From Methanobrevibacter sp. (lineage in GTDB: Archaea; Methanobacteriota; Methanobacteria; Methanobacteriales; Methanobacteriaceae): a stretch of 64,000 bases of DNA. Where the stretch lies: assembly GCF_017427765.1 (NCBI RefSeq), contig NZ_JAFRSC010000016.1:1-64000 (forward strand), read 5' to 3'. Shown in pieces: positions 42,463 through 51,058 of this stretch. The position numbers and the translations under genes are program-made. How positions within the stretch are numbered: the first letter of the stretch is position 1; every line of letters begins with the position of its first letter. Under the pieces are notes generated by a model. It did no database searches and was not told where the DNA came from. It saw only the letters and a program-made list of their open reading frames with translations.

Positions 42463-43527
42463 CTAATTCATCCACCTTTTATGATTAAATTTAATTTCAT
42501 CTTCATCTTCAACAACATATAATTTAGTTGTAGCAATCTGAGAATGTCCCAGAAATACTCTTATCTGTTCTAATGGCACACCTTTACGTAATAATCCTGT
42601 TGCAAATGTTCTTCTGAATCTATGCGGATGAACATCTTTAACCCCACATGATTGACCCAATTCCCTAAGATTACGACCAATACCACTATGTTTTAAACGA
42701 CCTCTTCCTTTACCAACAAATAAAGCTATATCATTATCGGTGCGTGTTTCTAAGTATTTTTCAATATAATATTTAGCAGATATGCTGAAGTAGAATTTAC
42801 GTTCCTTGGCTCCTTTACCCATCACATAACCAGTGCATTCTTTTAAATCAATACTAGTACGGTTTAATGATTCCAATTCTCCCAATCTTAAACCACTACT
42901 AATAAGTAATTCGAATATTGCACGTGTACGAGTATCTTTTATATTATCTCTGAGTATAACTAATTCTAATTCACTGAAAGGTTGTTTAACTTGATATTGT
43001 CTCTTAATAGTTTTAATTTTCTTAACAGGGTTCTTTAAAATTAAACCTTCAATTGTGCAGAAATTATAGAAACTATTCAAGTTACGGCGATAATTATCAA
43101 CAGTTACCTCTGTGGTTCCTTTTTCATTAATTAAATAATGGAACCAGTCACGGACATTATCAGTAGTTAATTGACTTAAAGCTTTATCAGGATAAAACAA
43201 TGCTAACATGTCTAAAGTGTTTTCATAAAAACGTAATGTTTTACTGGATAAACCTTGGCTTTTTTTACCTTCTTTAAACCGATTAATCAGATAATCATTA
43301 ACTTTATCCACAACAACATGTTCATCTTTATGTTCAGATACTGCAATACTATATCGTTTCAAGGTCTCTTCAAGCATGTTGGATAAATTCTTTAATTGCC
43401 TTGCATCACATAATGTATCCATATCTTGAAGTATTCTTCTAACTAATTCCAGTTTAGCATTATTATCATTACTACGGTAAAATTCATCAGTTAAACCAAC
43501 ACCAAGATTACTCATCACTTCAACCAT
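42463..43527 (-). CDS. XerC/D-like tyrosine recombinase 1
   Basis: This is a 354-residue protein. The N-terminal core-binding domain lies at about 85-190. The catalytic residues are complete: Arg in SSGLRLGELESL, His/Arg in HPHRFRRTFATGLL, His in FLGHSQIATT, and nucleophile Tyr in LYVVED. It is paralogous to the next gene (same length and layout). The start is either MVEVMSNL or the second Met; GAGGTG precedes the first. Confidence 0.88.
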   Translation of the reverse strand: MVEVMSNLGVGLTDEFYRSNDNNAKLELVRRILQDMDTLCDARQLKNLSNMLEETLKRYSIAVSEHKDEHVVVDKVNDYLINRFKEGKKSQGLSSKTLRFYENTLDMLALFYPDKALSQLTTDNVRDWFHYLINEKGTTEVTVDNYRRNLNSFYNFCTIEGLILKNPVKKIKTIKRQYQVKQPFSELELVILRDNIKDTRTRAIFELLISSGLRLGELESLNRTSIDLKECTGYVMGKGAKERKFYFSISAKYYIEKYLETRTDNDIALFVGKGRGRLKHSGIGRNLRELGQSCGVKDVHPHRFRRTFATGLLRKGVPLEQIRVFLGHSQIATTKLYVVEDEDEIKFNHKRWMN

Positions 43528-43546
43528 GAATAAAACACCTCACTTT

Positions 43547-44587
43547 TTATGATACAAATCGGTTATGTACTCTTTTCAAAGATTCTTCATCAGATTCCAC
43601 ATATCGTAAAGTAACCTCTAAACTAGTATGACCTAATAATTGTTGCACTTGATCTATAGGCATGCCCTTTCGAACCAATCTAGTAGCAAAAGTTCTACGG
43701 AACTTATGCGGATATGCTTCAATATTATGTCTTTCCCCTAACTTCCGTATCATACCTTCAACAGCAGACAACCCAATTCTCTTATCATACAAATTTAAAA
43801 ATAAAGCACCGTCACCATCAGTTTTACGTTCTTTAATCATTAATTGTAATAAATGACTTGTACGTTCATTAAAGTATACTAATCGTTCTTTATTTCCTTT
43901 ACCTAATACAACAACACTATTATCTTCAAAATTAACTTTATAAGTATCAATACCTGCTAATTCACTAACACGCACTCCACTAGATAATAAGAATTCAAAA
44001 ATAGCTTGATTCCTGATTTTATATTTACTGTTTCTACGATTTGCTAAATCATTACGCATTATTTCAATTTCTTTATCAGTAAATGCCTTTTTAACTTTTT
44101 TCTCAAATTTAACTTTAGGGATTTTACGCATTGGATTAATAATAATATATTCTTCCAGTTCTAACCAGCCAAAAAATCCTGATAGTATACGGCGGATGTT
44201 ATCTATGCTGATTTTACTAGCATTATTTAATTCTTGATAGAATACTAGGAATTCTCGTATATCTGTATGTGTTAAATTAATGAATGATTTAACAGTCCAT
44301 TCTTCCAGTTTTTTTAATGTGACTTCATAGTAATTTATTGTACGGTCACTTAGGCCTTCTACTTTTTTGGATTTTATATATTGAACTAATAATTTCTTAT
44401 TTTGAACTTCATAATCGAGGTTAGTGTCAATTAAACCTTCACCAAAATCTAATTGACTGGTGTGATAGTTTAATACTCGGTTTAATTCTCTTAATTGTAC
44501 ATTGTCTAGTAGTGGAGTCATGCCGTTGAGAACATCTTCAATAAATCCTTTTTTGTATTCTGCACTAATTTGACTGAAATTATTCAA
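43547..44587 (-). CDS. XerC/D-like tyrosine recombinase 2
   Basis: This is a 346-residue paralogue of the previous recombinase. Catalytic residues: Arg in SSGVRVSELAGI, His-x-x-Arg in YPHKFRRTFATRLV, His in LLGHTSLEVT and Tyr in RYVESD. The N-terminal half has the SAM-like fold (LSDRTINYYEVTLKKLEEW). Two different Xer-type subunits in tandem suggest a heterotetramer like XerCD. Confidence 0.88.
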   Translation of the reverse strand: MNNFSQISAEYKKGFIEDVLNGMTPLLDNVQLRELNRVLNYHTSQLDFGEGLIDTNLDYEVQNKKLLVQYIKSKKVEGLSDRTINYYEVTLKKLEEWTVKSFINLTHTDIREFLVFYQELNNASKISIDNIRRILSGFFGWLELEEYIIINPMRKIPKVKFEKKVKKAFTDKEIEIMRNDLANRRNSKYKIRNQAIFEFLLSSGVRVSELAGIDTYKVNFEDNSVVVLGKGNKERLVYFNERTSHLLQLMIKERKTDGDGALFLNLYDKRIGLSAVEGMIRKLGERHNIEAYPHKFRRTFATRLVRKGMPIDQVQQLLGHTSLEVTLRYVESDEESLKRVHNRFVS

Positions 44588-44609
44588 TAAGATTCCCCTC
44601 CTTTTTTTA

Positions 44610-45008
44610 TTAAGATAATGTCCTTACAATCTTAACATTATCTAAATTCAATGCTTTATCAGTAACATATGGACTTTCAGGACTGTTTTTAAGATAATCT
44701 TTTTTATTAAGGATTAACACATAATTATCATTCATTGAGCAGATATCATCTTTCTTAACAGTATAAGAGGAATCATCCATGAATACGAATTCAGTATCAT
44801 GTTTCTCATGATTCTCACGCAGTAATTCAAATATTGCATGTTCTTTGAAGAAGAATTCTCTTCTTAATTCTGTTAAGCACATTACATAGTAACGATATTT
44901 GCTTGCTAATTTTTCATCAGGGGTTTCTGATTCCATTACTTCTGATAACATTTTATCATAATCATTGATTTTACTATCTATGACTTTTAATATTGTATTA
45001 TCTTCCAT
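44610..45008 (-). CDS. Hypothetical protein
   Basis: This is a 132-residue protein with a helical N-terminal half (MLSEVMESETPDEKLASKYR) and a beta C-terminal half (FVFMDDSSYTVKKDDICSM). It is separated from recombinase 2 by 22 bases. No family is recognised. Confidence 0.6.
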   Translation of the reverse strand: MEDNTILKVIDSKINDYDKMLSEVMESETPDEKLASKYRYYVMCLTELRREFFFKEHAIFELLRENHEKHDTEFVFMDDSSYTVKKDDICSMNDNYVLILNKKDYLKNSPESPYVTDKALNLDNVKIVRTLS

Positions 45009-45251
45009 TTAGTCACCTTCTTTTTTATCTGGAGTATTTAATAGTTTTAAATATTCTGGGTTTGTGTTAATGTCTTCAAAGATGGAATCCATTATTTTTT
45101 GATCCAGATATTTATTCCCTGTTGAAACAGTTACAATAGTTTTCCATTCAGGGAATGTTTGATTATATGTTCCTTCGATGTCGATTAATGATAATCCTTC
45201 TCTTCTGTGAGTGGGGACGATTTTGAATCTTTCCATTTTCACAGTTTCCAT
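45009..45251 (-). CDS. Hypothetical protein
   Basis: This is an 80-residue protein, started at METVKMERFK because this ATG follows the preceding gene's stop with GAGTGATG as RBS. Beta-rich middle (WKTIVTVSTGNKYLDQKIMD). The gene directly abuts the next one. Unknown. Confidence 0.6.
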   Translation of the reverse strand: METVKMERFKIVPTHRREGLSLIDIEGTYNQTFPEWKTIVTVSTGNKYLDQKIMDSIFEDINTNPEYLKLLNTPDKKEGD

Positions 45252-45255
45252 AGCA

Positions 45256-45771
45256 TCACTCTTCGGTTTCTTCTTCAGGAGTAACTGCATCATCATCTAC
45301 TTCAAGGACATCATCAAGTAAACGGATTGTATTCCAATATGCTCTATAAAGCAACAATGGATTTATATCACAATATTTTGATGCTACATGTCCGGCTCTT
45401 CCTTTACCGGCATCCACCACATCCGCGATGTGCTCAAGAATATCTAATAAGTTTACATCTGGCCATGCTTGGTCATTGACATGATGTCTTTCTTCAAAGT
45501 AATGTCTTTGACACCAGTTAGTTTGTTCGAATTCACCTTCTGGTAAATGTGCTAATGCTACTTCACTGTATTCTTCGAAATTTGCTCCCATTTTTGTGAA
45601 GTCATGTTTAAGGCCTATTTCATGTAATTGTTCTCCAAACCAATCCATTATGCGACCAACTTCTTCGATGTGTGTTTCTGTTGCTTCGTATAATTTTTCT
45701 TTTGTCATATCCTCAGGTGCAGTGCGTGAGTCTGCATATGAGGTATTTTTGATGATTATCTTGTCTGTCAT
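45256..45771 (-). CDS. DUF5662-like (HD-type) protein
   Basis: This is a 171-residue protein. The pattern GLKHDFTKMG, then RHYFEERHHVNDQ and DILEHIADVVDAG resembles DUF5662 phage proteins with HD-like metal-binding His/Asp residues. A nucleotide or RNA phosphohydrolase activity is conceivable. It opens this operon segment; a short gap and a divergent AT-rich stretch precede it. Confidence 0.7.
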   Translation of the reverse strand: MTDKIIIKNTSYADSRTAPEDMTKEKLYEATETHIEEVGRIMDWFGEQLHEIGLKHDFTKMGANFEEYSEVALAHLPEGEFEQTNWCQRHYFEERHHVNDQAWPDVNLLDILEHIADVVDAGKGRAGHVASKYCDINPLLLYRAYWNTIRLLDDVLEVDDDAVTPEEETEE

Positions 45772-45835
45772 ATATTATTGTATGGTGGTGGTTTGACTGT
45801 TTTGTAACACAAAAAAAATAAGTAGGTGTATTTTT

Positions 45836-46024
45836 TTATCGGTAATCTACTACCCATTCTTTACAGTTTTCTTTTTCTTTTTCCAACACTCCTTTTTTAC
45901 TGCAAACGATACGTTCATCTGAATATCTATTACAGTAAACACATCCTCTGCATTTACCAACAGTACCCATTTCTCGTGCCATTTCCATTTCCATTGAAAG
46001 TCCACAGATTATCATTTCAGTCAT
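45836..46024 (-). CDS. Cys-rich mini-protein
   Basis: This is a 62-residue protein with a cysteine set CRGCVYCN...CSKKG...NCKEW, typical of small zinc-binding phage proteins. It overlaps the upstream gene by 4 bases. It could bind zinc or nucleic acid; function unknown. Confidence 0.65.
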   Translation of the reverse strand: MTEMIICGLSMEMEMAREMGTVGKCRGCVYCNRYSDERIVCSKKGVLEKEKENCKEWVVDYR

Positions 46025-46260
46025 AATATCTCTAACTCCTCTCTTAGTTCATCGTCGGGGTCAATTGTTGGTTCTTCTTTGAATTTTTCTGTTTCATCTG
46101 TTAGGAGTATGCATTCCACTACTTTACCATTATTACTGTTTTTTAGTATTAGGAATGATTTTCCTTCGATTTTGTTTGCGGTTACGGTCATGTTCCATAG
46201 TTCGGGGCCGTAGGTTTTTTTCAGGTATTTTAATCGGTTTTCGAATATTTTGTAGTTCAT
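46021..46260 (-). CDS. Hypothetical protein
   Basis: This is a 79-residue protein: a basic helical start, a beta hairpin (KSFLILKNSNNGKVVECILL) and an acidic end. It is coupled by overlap to the next gene and separated by 2 bases from the previous one. Not recognised. Confidence 0.6.
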   Translation of the reverse strand: MNYKIFENRLKYLKKTYGPELWNMTVTANKIEGKSFLILKNSNNGKVVECILLTDETEKFKEEPTIDPDDELREELEIL

Positions 46261-46262
46261 AG

Positions 46263-46520
46263 TTAATTACTCCATTTTTTCTGTAAGTCGGTATCGTTGT
46301 ATATTTTCTTTTCTGCACATTCATCGTACTGTGAAACTTCGCTTACTCCTAATTGGAAGTATTGTAGACACATATCGTTCCGAGGCACGTAGTTTTGGCA
46401 ATTCAAGTGTACATTGGATTTACAGTTGTCGCATTCGCCTTTATCTGTCTTGTTTTTACAGTATAGTTTATTATTATCTTCGTATCGGTATTCGCAATCG
46501 TGGAATATTATATCAGTCAT
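46263..46520 (-). CDS. Cys-rich mini-protein
   Basis: This is an 85-residue protein with cysteines in CEYRYEDNNKLYCKN, CDNCKSNVHLNC and later positions, eight in all, arranged like a small zinc finger pair. It overlaps the 38-residue gene upstream by 4 bases. Unknown role. Confidence 0.65.
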   Translation of the reverse strand: MTDIIFHDCEYRYEDNNKLYCKNKTDKGECDNCKSNVHLNCQNYVPRNDMCLQYFQLGVSEVSQYDECAEKKIYNDTDLQKKWSN

Positions 46521-46633
46521 TTTTCCAACTCCTTTTCATAATTCATACATATGAAATAACTTTGTTTTTCAGGGTAGTTATGTTTTTTAACTACGCAATG
46601 TTCTTTTTTGGAACAATCGTCACAGATTATCAT
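46517..46633 (-). CDS. 38-residue Cys mini-protein
   Basis: This short frame starts MIICDDCSKKEHCVVKK and has a fourth Cys near the end (YFICMNYEKELEK). AGGAGTT is upstream, with 4-base overlaps on both sides. The four-cysteine layout and coupling make it credible despite its size. Confidence 0.65.
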   Translation of the reverse strand: MIICDDCSKKEHCVVKKHNYPEKQSYFICMNYEKELEK

Positions 46634-46992
46634 ATGCTCAACTCCTTTTCTAACCATTCTTTAAATTCAAATGCCAAACGCAAATCAGAACTGCGAATAA
46701 CATGTCGTCCAGTATTATCAAATATGTCATAATAAAAACTATAGAAATCAGAAGATACCCATTTACGGGTTCGTAGTTCAAATCCAGTTACTTCCTGAAA
46801 TAAAGGTCTTTGAAATCCGAATAAGTTTTCATAATATTTTTGTCTTTCTTCAGCACGTTCTCGGTCGTCACAATCTAAACCATGAACGGATAATTCACTA
46901 TGTATTTGTGTTTCAGGCATTCTTCCAAGTGTGTCAATTAGGAATACTGAATCGAGTATGTTGCAGTATTTGATGATAAATCGGTAACTCAT
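46630..46992 (-). CDS. Hypothetical protein
   Basis: This is a 120-residue protein with a helical middle (DDRERAEERQKYYENLFGF), aromatic-rich C-terminal half (KWVSSDFYSFYYDIFD) and a helical end. It is overlapped on both sides by 4 bases. Not recognised. Confidence 0.6.
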   Translation of the reverse strand: MSYRFIIKYCNILDSVFLIDTLGRMPETQIHSELSVHGLDCDDRERAEERQKYYENLFGFQRPLFQEVTGFELRTRKWVSSDFYSFYYDIFDNTGRHVIRSSDLRLAFEFKEWLEKELSI

Positions 46993-47417
46993 TTTAATTC
47001 AACCTGTAAATCCTTTGCAATCTCATGCAGTAATCTTGAGCAGTTTTTCTGGACAAGTTGGCCCATATATTTACCTGCTTGTGGTGGTGCTCCAACAAGT
47101 AATGATCTGTTGACCAGGTCATTTTTTTCTTGTAATGTTGCAGCTACTTTCTTCTTGTATGATCCTTCTCGGATGATTTCATCTAATTGTTCTTTGGTTA
47201 ATATTACTCCTCCATCTTCAAGGATACGTGATATTTCATAGGATGCTCGGCTTATGTTTTCGTTTGCTTTTTGGAGTAGTTTGATTGTTTCTTGTTGGTC
47301 GTTCATTGCATCAACAACTTCTTTCATAGTGGTTAATTCACGGTTTAGCCAGAAATCAGTTATTTTAAATTGTGTTACTGGCATGGTTGGAGAGTCAGTA
47401 GTGAATCTTTTAGTCAT
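46989..47417 (-). CDS. Hypothetical protein (start after zinc module)
   Basis: This is a 142-residue protein beginning MTKRFTTDSPTM with the strong RBS GGGGGG AATAGA. It is mostly helical: WLNRELTTMKEVVDAMNDQQ, then LTKEQLDEIIREG. The same frame is open 131 codons further upstream (see the next entry), so the protein may also be made as a longer fusion. Unknown function. Confidence 0.6.
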   Translation of the reverse strand: MTKRFTTDSPTMPVTQFKITDFWLNRELTTMKEVVDAMNDQQETIKLLQKANENISRASYEISRILEDGGVILTKEQLDEIIREGSYKKKVAATLQEKNDLVNRSLLVGAPPQAGKYMGQLVQKNCSRLLHEIAKDLQVELK

Positions 47418-47810
47418 TCTATTCCCCCCTCTTTTTATAGGAGTATCATACTCACAAGTATCTTTTCCGTTTACTCTTTTACGATTTTCTCTGTAACAAT
47501 GAATTCCATCTTCGTTTGATTGTGCATAATCACAATGGAAACAATCTTCTGTTAATATTTCCAAATCATTCGGAAATGTTTCTTTTACTTTTTCAACATC
47601 TAATACTCTCCACTCCAATCCTTTTTTTAAAATTTTTTCTTTTAATTTTTTAATACTTGTAGCAGATATTAAATTATGTTTATTATTTTCCCAGTAAGTA
47701 TATCTCCATCTGAATCCTTGTTTGCAATTAGAATCGTTTAATTTTGAAACACGATATAATCCTGTACTATTCCTTGATTTACTTATTGATTTACTTAATT
47801 TCACATTCAT
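47418..47810 (-). CDS. HNH-derived domain plus Cys cluster, fused in frame to the downstream gene
   Basis: Residues 1-80 are homologous to the C-terminal module of the HNH enzyme at 36.4-37.1 kb: STGLYRVSKLNDSNCKQGFR here matches KTGFFRVHQMPHKECKQGFS there, and the rest (LISATSIKKLKEKILKKG) also aligns. Residues 88-118 add CFHCDYAQ and CYRENRK, CEYD. No nuclease core is present. The frame continues without a stop into the 142-residue gene, so an endonuclease remnant has been fused. Confidence 0.6.
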
Positions 47811-47820
47811 TCAATCAACC

Positions 47821-47907
47821 TCACAATTTTAATCTAATATACACTATCAGTAAACAGAATAAAAATCCATATCCCCCTGCTAACCCCCATGCTACAGTTT
47901 CAGTCAT
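47821..47907 (-). CDS. 28-residue membrane peptide
   Basis: The frame starts MTETVAWGLAGG and contains one membrane span (YGFLFCLLIVYIRLKL). It starts within the conserved junction repeat GGTGATGCTGAATGA, overlapping the upstream gene by 4 bases. Single-span peptides of this size occur in many phages; the role is unknown. Confidence 0.5.
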   Translation of the reverse strand: MTETVAWGLAGGYGFLFCLLIVYIRLKL

Positions 47908-48026
47908 TCAGCATCACCTTTATCCCTTGCTAATGCTCCTACTTTCTTTCGACAATTTACACACCAAAAAATGTATTCTGCTATTCTTATTAGTGGTGTT
48001 CGGCATATTGGACAATAATAAGTCAT
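47904..48026 (-). CDS. 40-residue zinc-finger protein
   Basis: This mini-protein has CPICRTPL and CVNCRKKV, a clean C-x2-C...C-x2-C zinc knuckle of rubredoxin type. Its start and stop lie in two copies of the conserved junction repeat. Small zinc proteins often bind nucleic acid or polymerase. Function unknown. Confidence 0.65.
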   Translation of the reverse strand: MTYYCPICRTPLIRIAEYIFWCVNCRKKVGALARDKGDAE

Positions 48027-48032
48027 TCCACA

Positions 48033-48815
48033 TCACCATAATTTGCTTTGATATTCACTACATCGTTTCTTTGCGATTTCGTAGTATTTCGGTTCTAATT
48101 CTATTCCTATGAAGTTTCGGTTGGTTTGCAGACAAGCAACACCAGTAGACCCCGAACCCATAGTGAAATCCATTACCAAGTCATTTTCATTAGTATAAGT
48201 CTTAATTAAATACTCCAATAATTCAACAGGTTTCTCTGAAGGATGGTTTCTACTATGATTATGTACACTTTTAAAATATTGTACACTTTCAGGATACTTG
48301 CCCCTTTCAAAAGAGATAATATTTCGGGGTTCTAATGATAAACCCCCTTGAATTTTGTTTGTACTATTTTTTAATTGTGCCTCTCTTTTACATAAATCCC
48401 CATCTTTAAATCTACTATACATACTATCAGCATACTTCTGAAAAATAGGATTATACTTACATTGTTTACTATAAAAAACAGATATTATCTCATGATATTT
48501 CATAGGTCTTTTTTTCGCAAGGGCAAAATCACCACTACTATTCTTATGCCATACCCAATCATAACGATACTCTCTAATATTACTCATTCTTAAATTACTA
48601 CTGAATGGTTCACTTCCGAATAAACATATGGGTGTTGTTGAATGAGTTAATCCATGTATACAATCCCACATCTCATCAAAAGGAATAACACTATCCCATC
48701 GACAAGCAGTAGTACCATAAGGAGGGTCAGTTAGTATACAATCAACTTTTACTCCATCATCTATGAGTTTTTGCATTTCTTCTATGCAATCGCCTTGTAT
48801 TAATCTACAACTCAT
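48033..48815 (-). CDS. DNA adenine (N4/N6) methyltransferase
   Basis: This is a 260-residue beta-class DNA methyltransferase. Catalytic motif TDPPYGTTACRWDS is at residues about 29-42, the SAM-binding motif DFTMGSGSTGVAC at about 217-229, and NHPSEKPVELLEYLI is at about 190. All essential motifs are intact. No restriction enzyme is next to it, so it is probably a solitary viral methylase protecting DNA from host restriction. The recognition site cannot be inferred. Confidence 0.92.
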   Translation of the reverse strand: MSCRLIQGDCIEEMQKLIDDGVKVDCILTDPPYGTTACRWDSVIPFDEMWDCIHGLTHSTTPICLFGSEPFSSNLRMSNIREYRYDWVWHKNSSGDFALAKKRPMKYHEIISVFYSKQCKYNPIFQKYADSMYSRFKDGDLCKREAQLKNSTNKIQGGLSLEPRNIISFERGKYPESVQYFKSVHNHSRNHPSEKPVELLEYLIKTYTNENDLVMDFTMGSGSTGVACLQTNRNFIGIELEPKYYEIAKKRCSEYQSKLW

Positions 48816-48843
48816 AATAAAATACTCCTAATTGGTTTTTCAG

Positions 48844-48987
48844 TCATTCCACATCACCATCTTCCCAATCTTTACAAATCTTTTTTAGACAGAGATTGTT
48901 TGTTTTTTTACAACCGAATGCCTTGACATAATCATTATCTCTTTCATAACGAAGATATTTACAATCCCAAAAAGATTTTTCAGTCAT
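48844..48987 (-). CDS. 47-residue Cys mini-protein
   Basis: MTEKSFWDCKYLRYERD with four cysteines (CKYLRY, FGCKK, CLKKICKDW) and C-terminus GDVE. Both ends are in copies of the junction repeat. It resembles the small zinc-type proteins of this virus. Unknown. Confidence 0.6.
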   Translation of the reverse strand: MTEKSFWDCKYLRYERDNDYVKAFGCKKTNNLCLKKICKDWEDGDVE

Positions 48988-49148
48988 TCCACATCACCAT
49001 CATCTTTTATCTCAAAAGGATTACTTAAATTCCGATACTGCATTGTTACTTCACAGTTATCCATAAATTTTTTTAATTCAACACTATCATCAAGATTTTC
49101 CCATTTAATAATTGCTAAACCATTTTCTACTTGAATAAACTTAATCAT
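48984..49148 (-). CDS. 54-residue hypothetical protein
   Basis: MIKFIQVENGLAIIKWENLD, beta-rich with a helical middle and the same GDVE C-terminus as its neighbours. It starts in the junction repeat (4-base overlap with the coiled-coil gene upstream). Not recognised. Confidence 0.6.
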   Translation of the reverse strand: MIKFIQVENGLAIIKWENLDDSVELKKFMDNCEVTMQYRNLSNPFEIKDDGDVE

Positions 49149-49942
49149 TCCACATCACCTTTCAATTTATCAATCTTTTGAAGGATTTCTGAATAATCCA
49201 ATTCCCAGTAATCCTCATCAAACACTTCAACATAACCTAACTGACTTGCACATTTATCAAAAGCAGACAAACCAGTTATGGTTGTTAATTCGTGTTCAAC
49301 TTCTTTCAGTAATTGTTTTAACTCTCTATTCTCATCATATACATTATTATAATCAGAATTTAGTTGAGCATATAAATCCCTTTGAGCATCATATCTTTGT
49401 TTTAACTGCTCATTCTCTTTTGATTGTTCCATCAACATTATAACAACAGATTCATCTTCCAATGATTCATCACCATTATAGAATTGATGGTATCTATGTT
49501 TGCCCCATTCTTCCAATCGAAATTTCCCTGCTTGACAAACTATATCTCTCTCATCTAATTCTTGATTTAATAAATCATCAATATTTGATTTTAACTCTTC
49601 ATTTTCTGATTTTAACTGTTCATTTTCACAAACTAATGCTTCAATTTCAGTTACTTCTATTCGTGGACTCATTCGTAATTCCTGATTTTCTTTCTTTAAC
49701 TGCTCAACCTCTTTTTCTAATTGTTCTTTTTCATCATGTAATTCCCACCATAACTTACCACATCTTGAATGTGCTTTTTTAGATTCATTTAATTTAGATT
49801 TTAACTCTTCATTCTCATTTGATAGTTGATTTAATAACTCACATATAATTTCCAAATTATCAACCATATGATTATCATTAACATCATAAATATACGGTTT
49901 AAAACCTTCCATATGATTATACTCAAATCGTTCTTCAGTCAT
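49145..49942 (-). CDS. Coiled-coil protein
   Basis: This is a 265-residue protein, start set at MTEERFEYN (longer frame by 3 codons possible). Residues 30-120 and 165-215 are long heptad coiled coils (QLSNENEELKSKLNESKKAH, KENQELRMS). The C-terminus is KGDVE, as in the junction-repeat genes. It overlaps the next gene by 8 bases. It may be structural or regulatory; not recognised. Confidence 0.6.
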   Translation of the reverse strand: MTEERFEYNHMEGFKPYIYDVNDNHMVDNLEIICELLNQLSNENEELKSKLNESKKAHSRCGKLWWELHDEKEQLEKEVEQLKKENQELRMSPRIEVTEIEALVCENEQLKSENEELKSNIDDLLNQELDERDIVCQAGKFRLEEWGKHRYHQFYNGDESLEDESVVIMLMEQSKENEQLKQRYDAQRDLYAQLNSDYNNVYDENRELKQLLKEVEHELTTITGLSAFDKCASQLGYVEVFDEDYWELDYSEILQKIDKLKGDVE

Positions 49943-50702
49943 TTTCATCATCCATTTTGATTAACATTTCTTTTTCCAATCTTCTTCCAGTAACAAAATA
50001 ATTAAACCTAACACACTCATTAGGAAGAAATACTTTAATCTGAAGATTATTGTTTTTCAAATCAATTTCAGTATTATTGTCTTTAACATATAATGTGTCT
50101 TTGTCAAACTCTCTGTGGTTTTGATTCCATTTAAATGTAATATCAGTTATTTGTTTTTTTAACTGCTCATTTGTTTGTTGCAATGAGTTATTTTCATTAA
50201 AATAATCATTTAATAATTTACAAAAAACTTCTGCACTATTAGGTGCATCTAAAGAATAATATTTGTTTGCAAAAGTATCAAGGATTGTTAAAAGATTATA
50301 AACTATATATCTTCGAATATCATAGAATTTATGCCTATATCTTATCAAATCTCTTACTGGACTTTTATCTGAAATACGATCATCAAACTCTTCAACAAGT
50401 CCATCTAATGCTTGTCGTAGTATTGCGTTATCTTCTTTTAATTCAAGTGTTTCTTGTTTTAACTTGTCTCTTTCGATTTCTAAGTCTAAATGTTCATCGT
50501 GGAGTAAACCATGCACTTTATGTAATCTATCATATTCAGTTTTTAATTCCTGATAATATTGGTAGACTTCATTTAGTTCATCACAGATTAATTCTGCTTC
50601 GGCTTTACATTGGATTTCGCTGCAGACAAGAGTATTGTCTTTTCTTAAGATGTTGTATTCTCCAAGGTTGTCTTGGATTAACTTGTATCCTTTTGTAGTC
50701 AT
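49935..50702 (-). CDS. Coiled-coil protein
   Basis: This is a 255-residue protein. The start is chosen at MTTKGYKLIQ, after AGGTGAATACG. The N-terminal 30 residues (LIQDNLGEYNILRKDNTLVC) resemble small phage DUF domains, followed by coiled coil (EYDRLHKVHGLLHDEHLDLE) and a C-terminal beta end. It shares its layout with the neighbour at 49145; they may be diverged paralogues. Confidence 0.6.
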   Translation of the reverse strand: MTTKGYKLIQDNLGEYNILRKDNTLVCSEIQCKAEAELICDELNEVYQYYQELKTEYDRLHKVHGLLHDEHLDLEIERDKLKQETLELKEDNAILRQALDGLVEEFDDRISDKSPVRDLIRYRHKFYDIRRYIVYNLLTILDTFANKYYSLDAPNSAEVFCKLLNDYFNENNSLQQTNEQLKKQITDITFKWNQNHREFDKDTLYVKDNNTEIDLKNNNLQIKVFLPNECVRFNYFVTGRRLEKEMLIKMDDEND

Positions 50703-50707
50703 CGTAT

Positions 50708-51058
50708 TCACCTGTGGTTTAAGCATTCGCTGTATCCGCCGAGTTCATCAATCTTATCACATAACTGGTAAAGGAAGTCAATTAAACTATCCGCATCTTC
50801 TTTATTCTTTAAAGGTACTGGTTTGAATTCCCCTTGTAAATCCCTCAAAGAATAAGAGTAAGTGAATTTACCAGTTTCCTCATCATAATGCCTTTCTTTA
50901 AACCTTACAAATCTTTGATAGTAATGTTCACCATCTTGTTTATAGTAGTAGTCATCGGCTTTTTTACAGGACATGCGGTTGTCCATGCAGTCACGATGAT
51001 CTGCTGCACAATAACCCCATTCACCTTCCATCATGTCATCACATTCTAAATCATACAT
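50708..51058 (-). CDS. Cys-containing hypothetical protein
   Basis: This is a 116-residue protein. The N-terminal part has cysteines in YCAADHRDCMDNRMSC, the middle is Tyr/His rich and the C-terminal part helical (ADSLIDFLYQLCDKIDELGG). It abuts the next gene with no gap. Not recognised. Confidence 0.6.
   Translation of the reverse strand: MYDLECDDMMEGEWGYCAADHRDCMDNRMSCKKADDYYYKQDGEHYYQRFVRFKERHYDEETGKFTYSYSLRDLQGEFKPVPLKNKEDADSLIDFLYQLCDKIDELGGYSECLNHR

Larger units (their letters stand above)
47901..49157. repeat. Five-copy gene-junction repeat
   Basis: An 18-base element, cagtcattccacatcacc on the plus strand, occurs in near-identical form around 47901, 48021, 48841, 48981 and 49142. 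On the minus strand it is GGTGATGTGGAATGACTG: RBS, stop codon and next start in one block (codons for GDVE, stop TGA, start ATG, MTE). Each copy joins two mini-genes. Confidence 0.75.
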
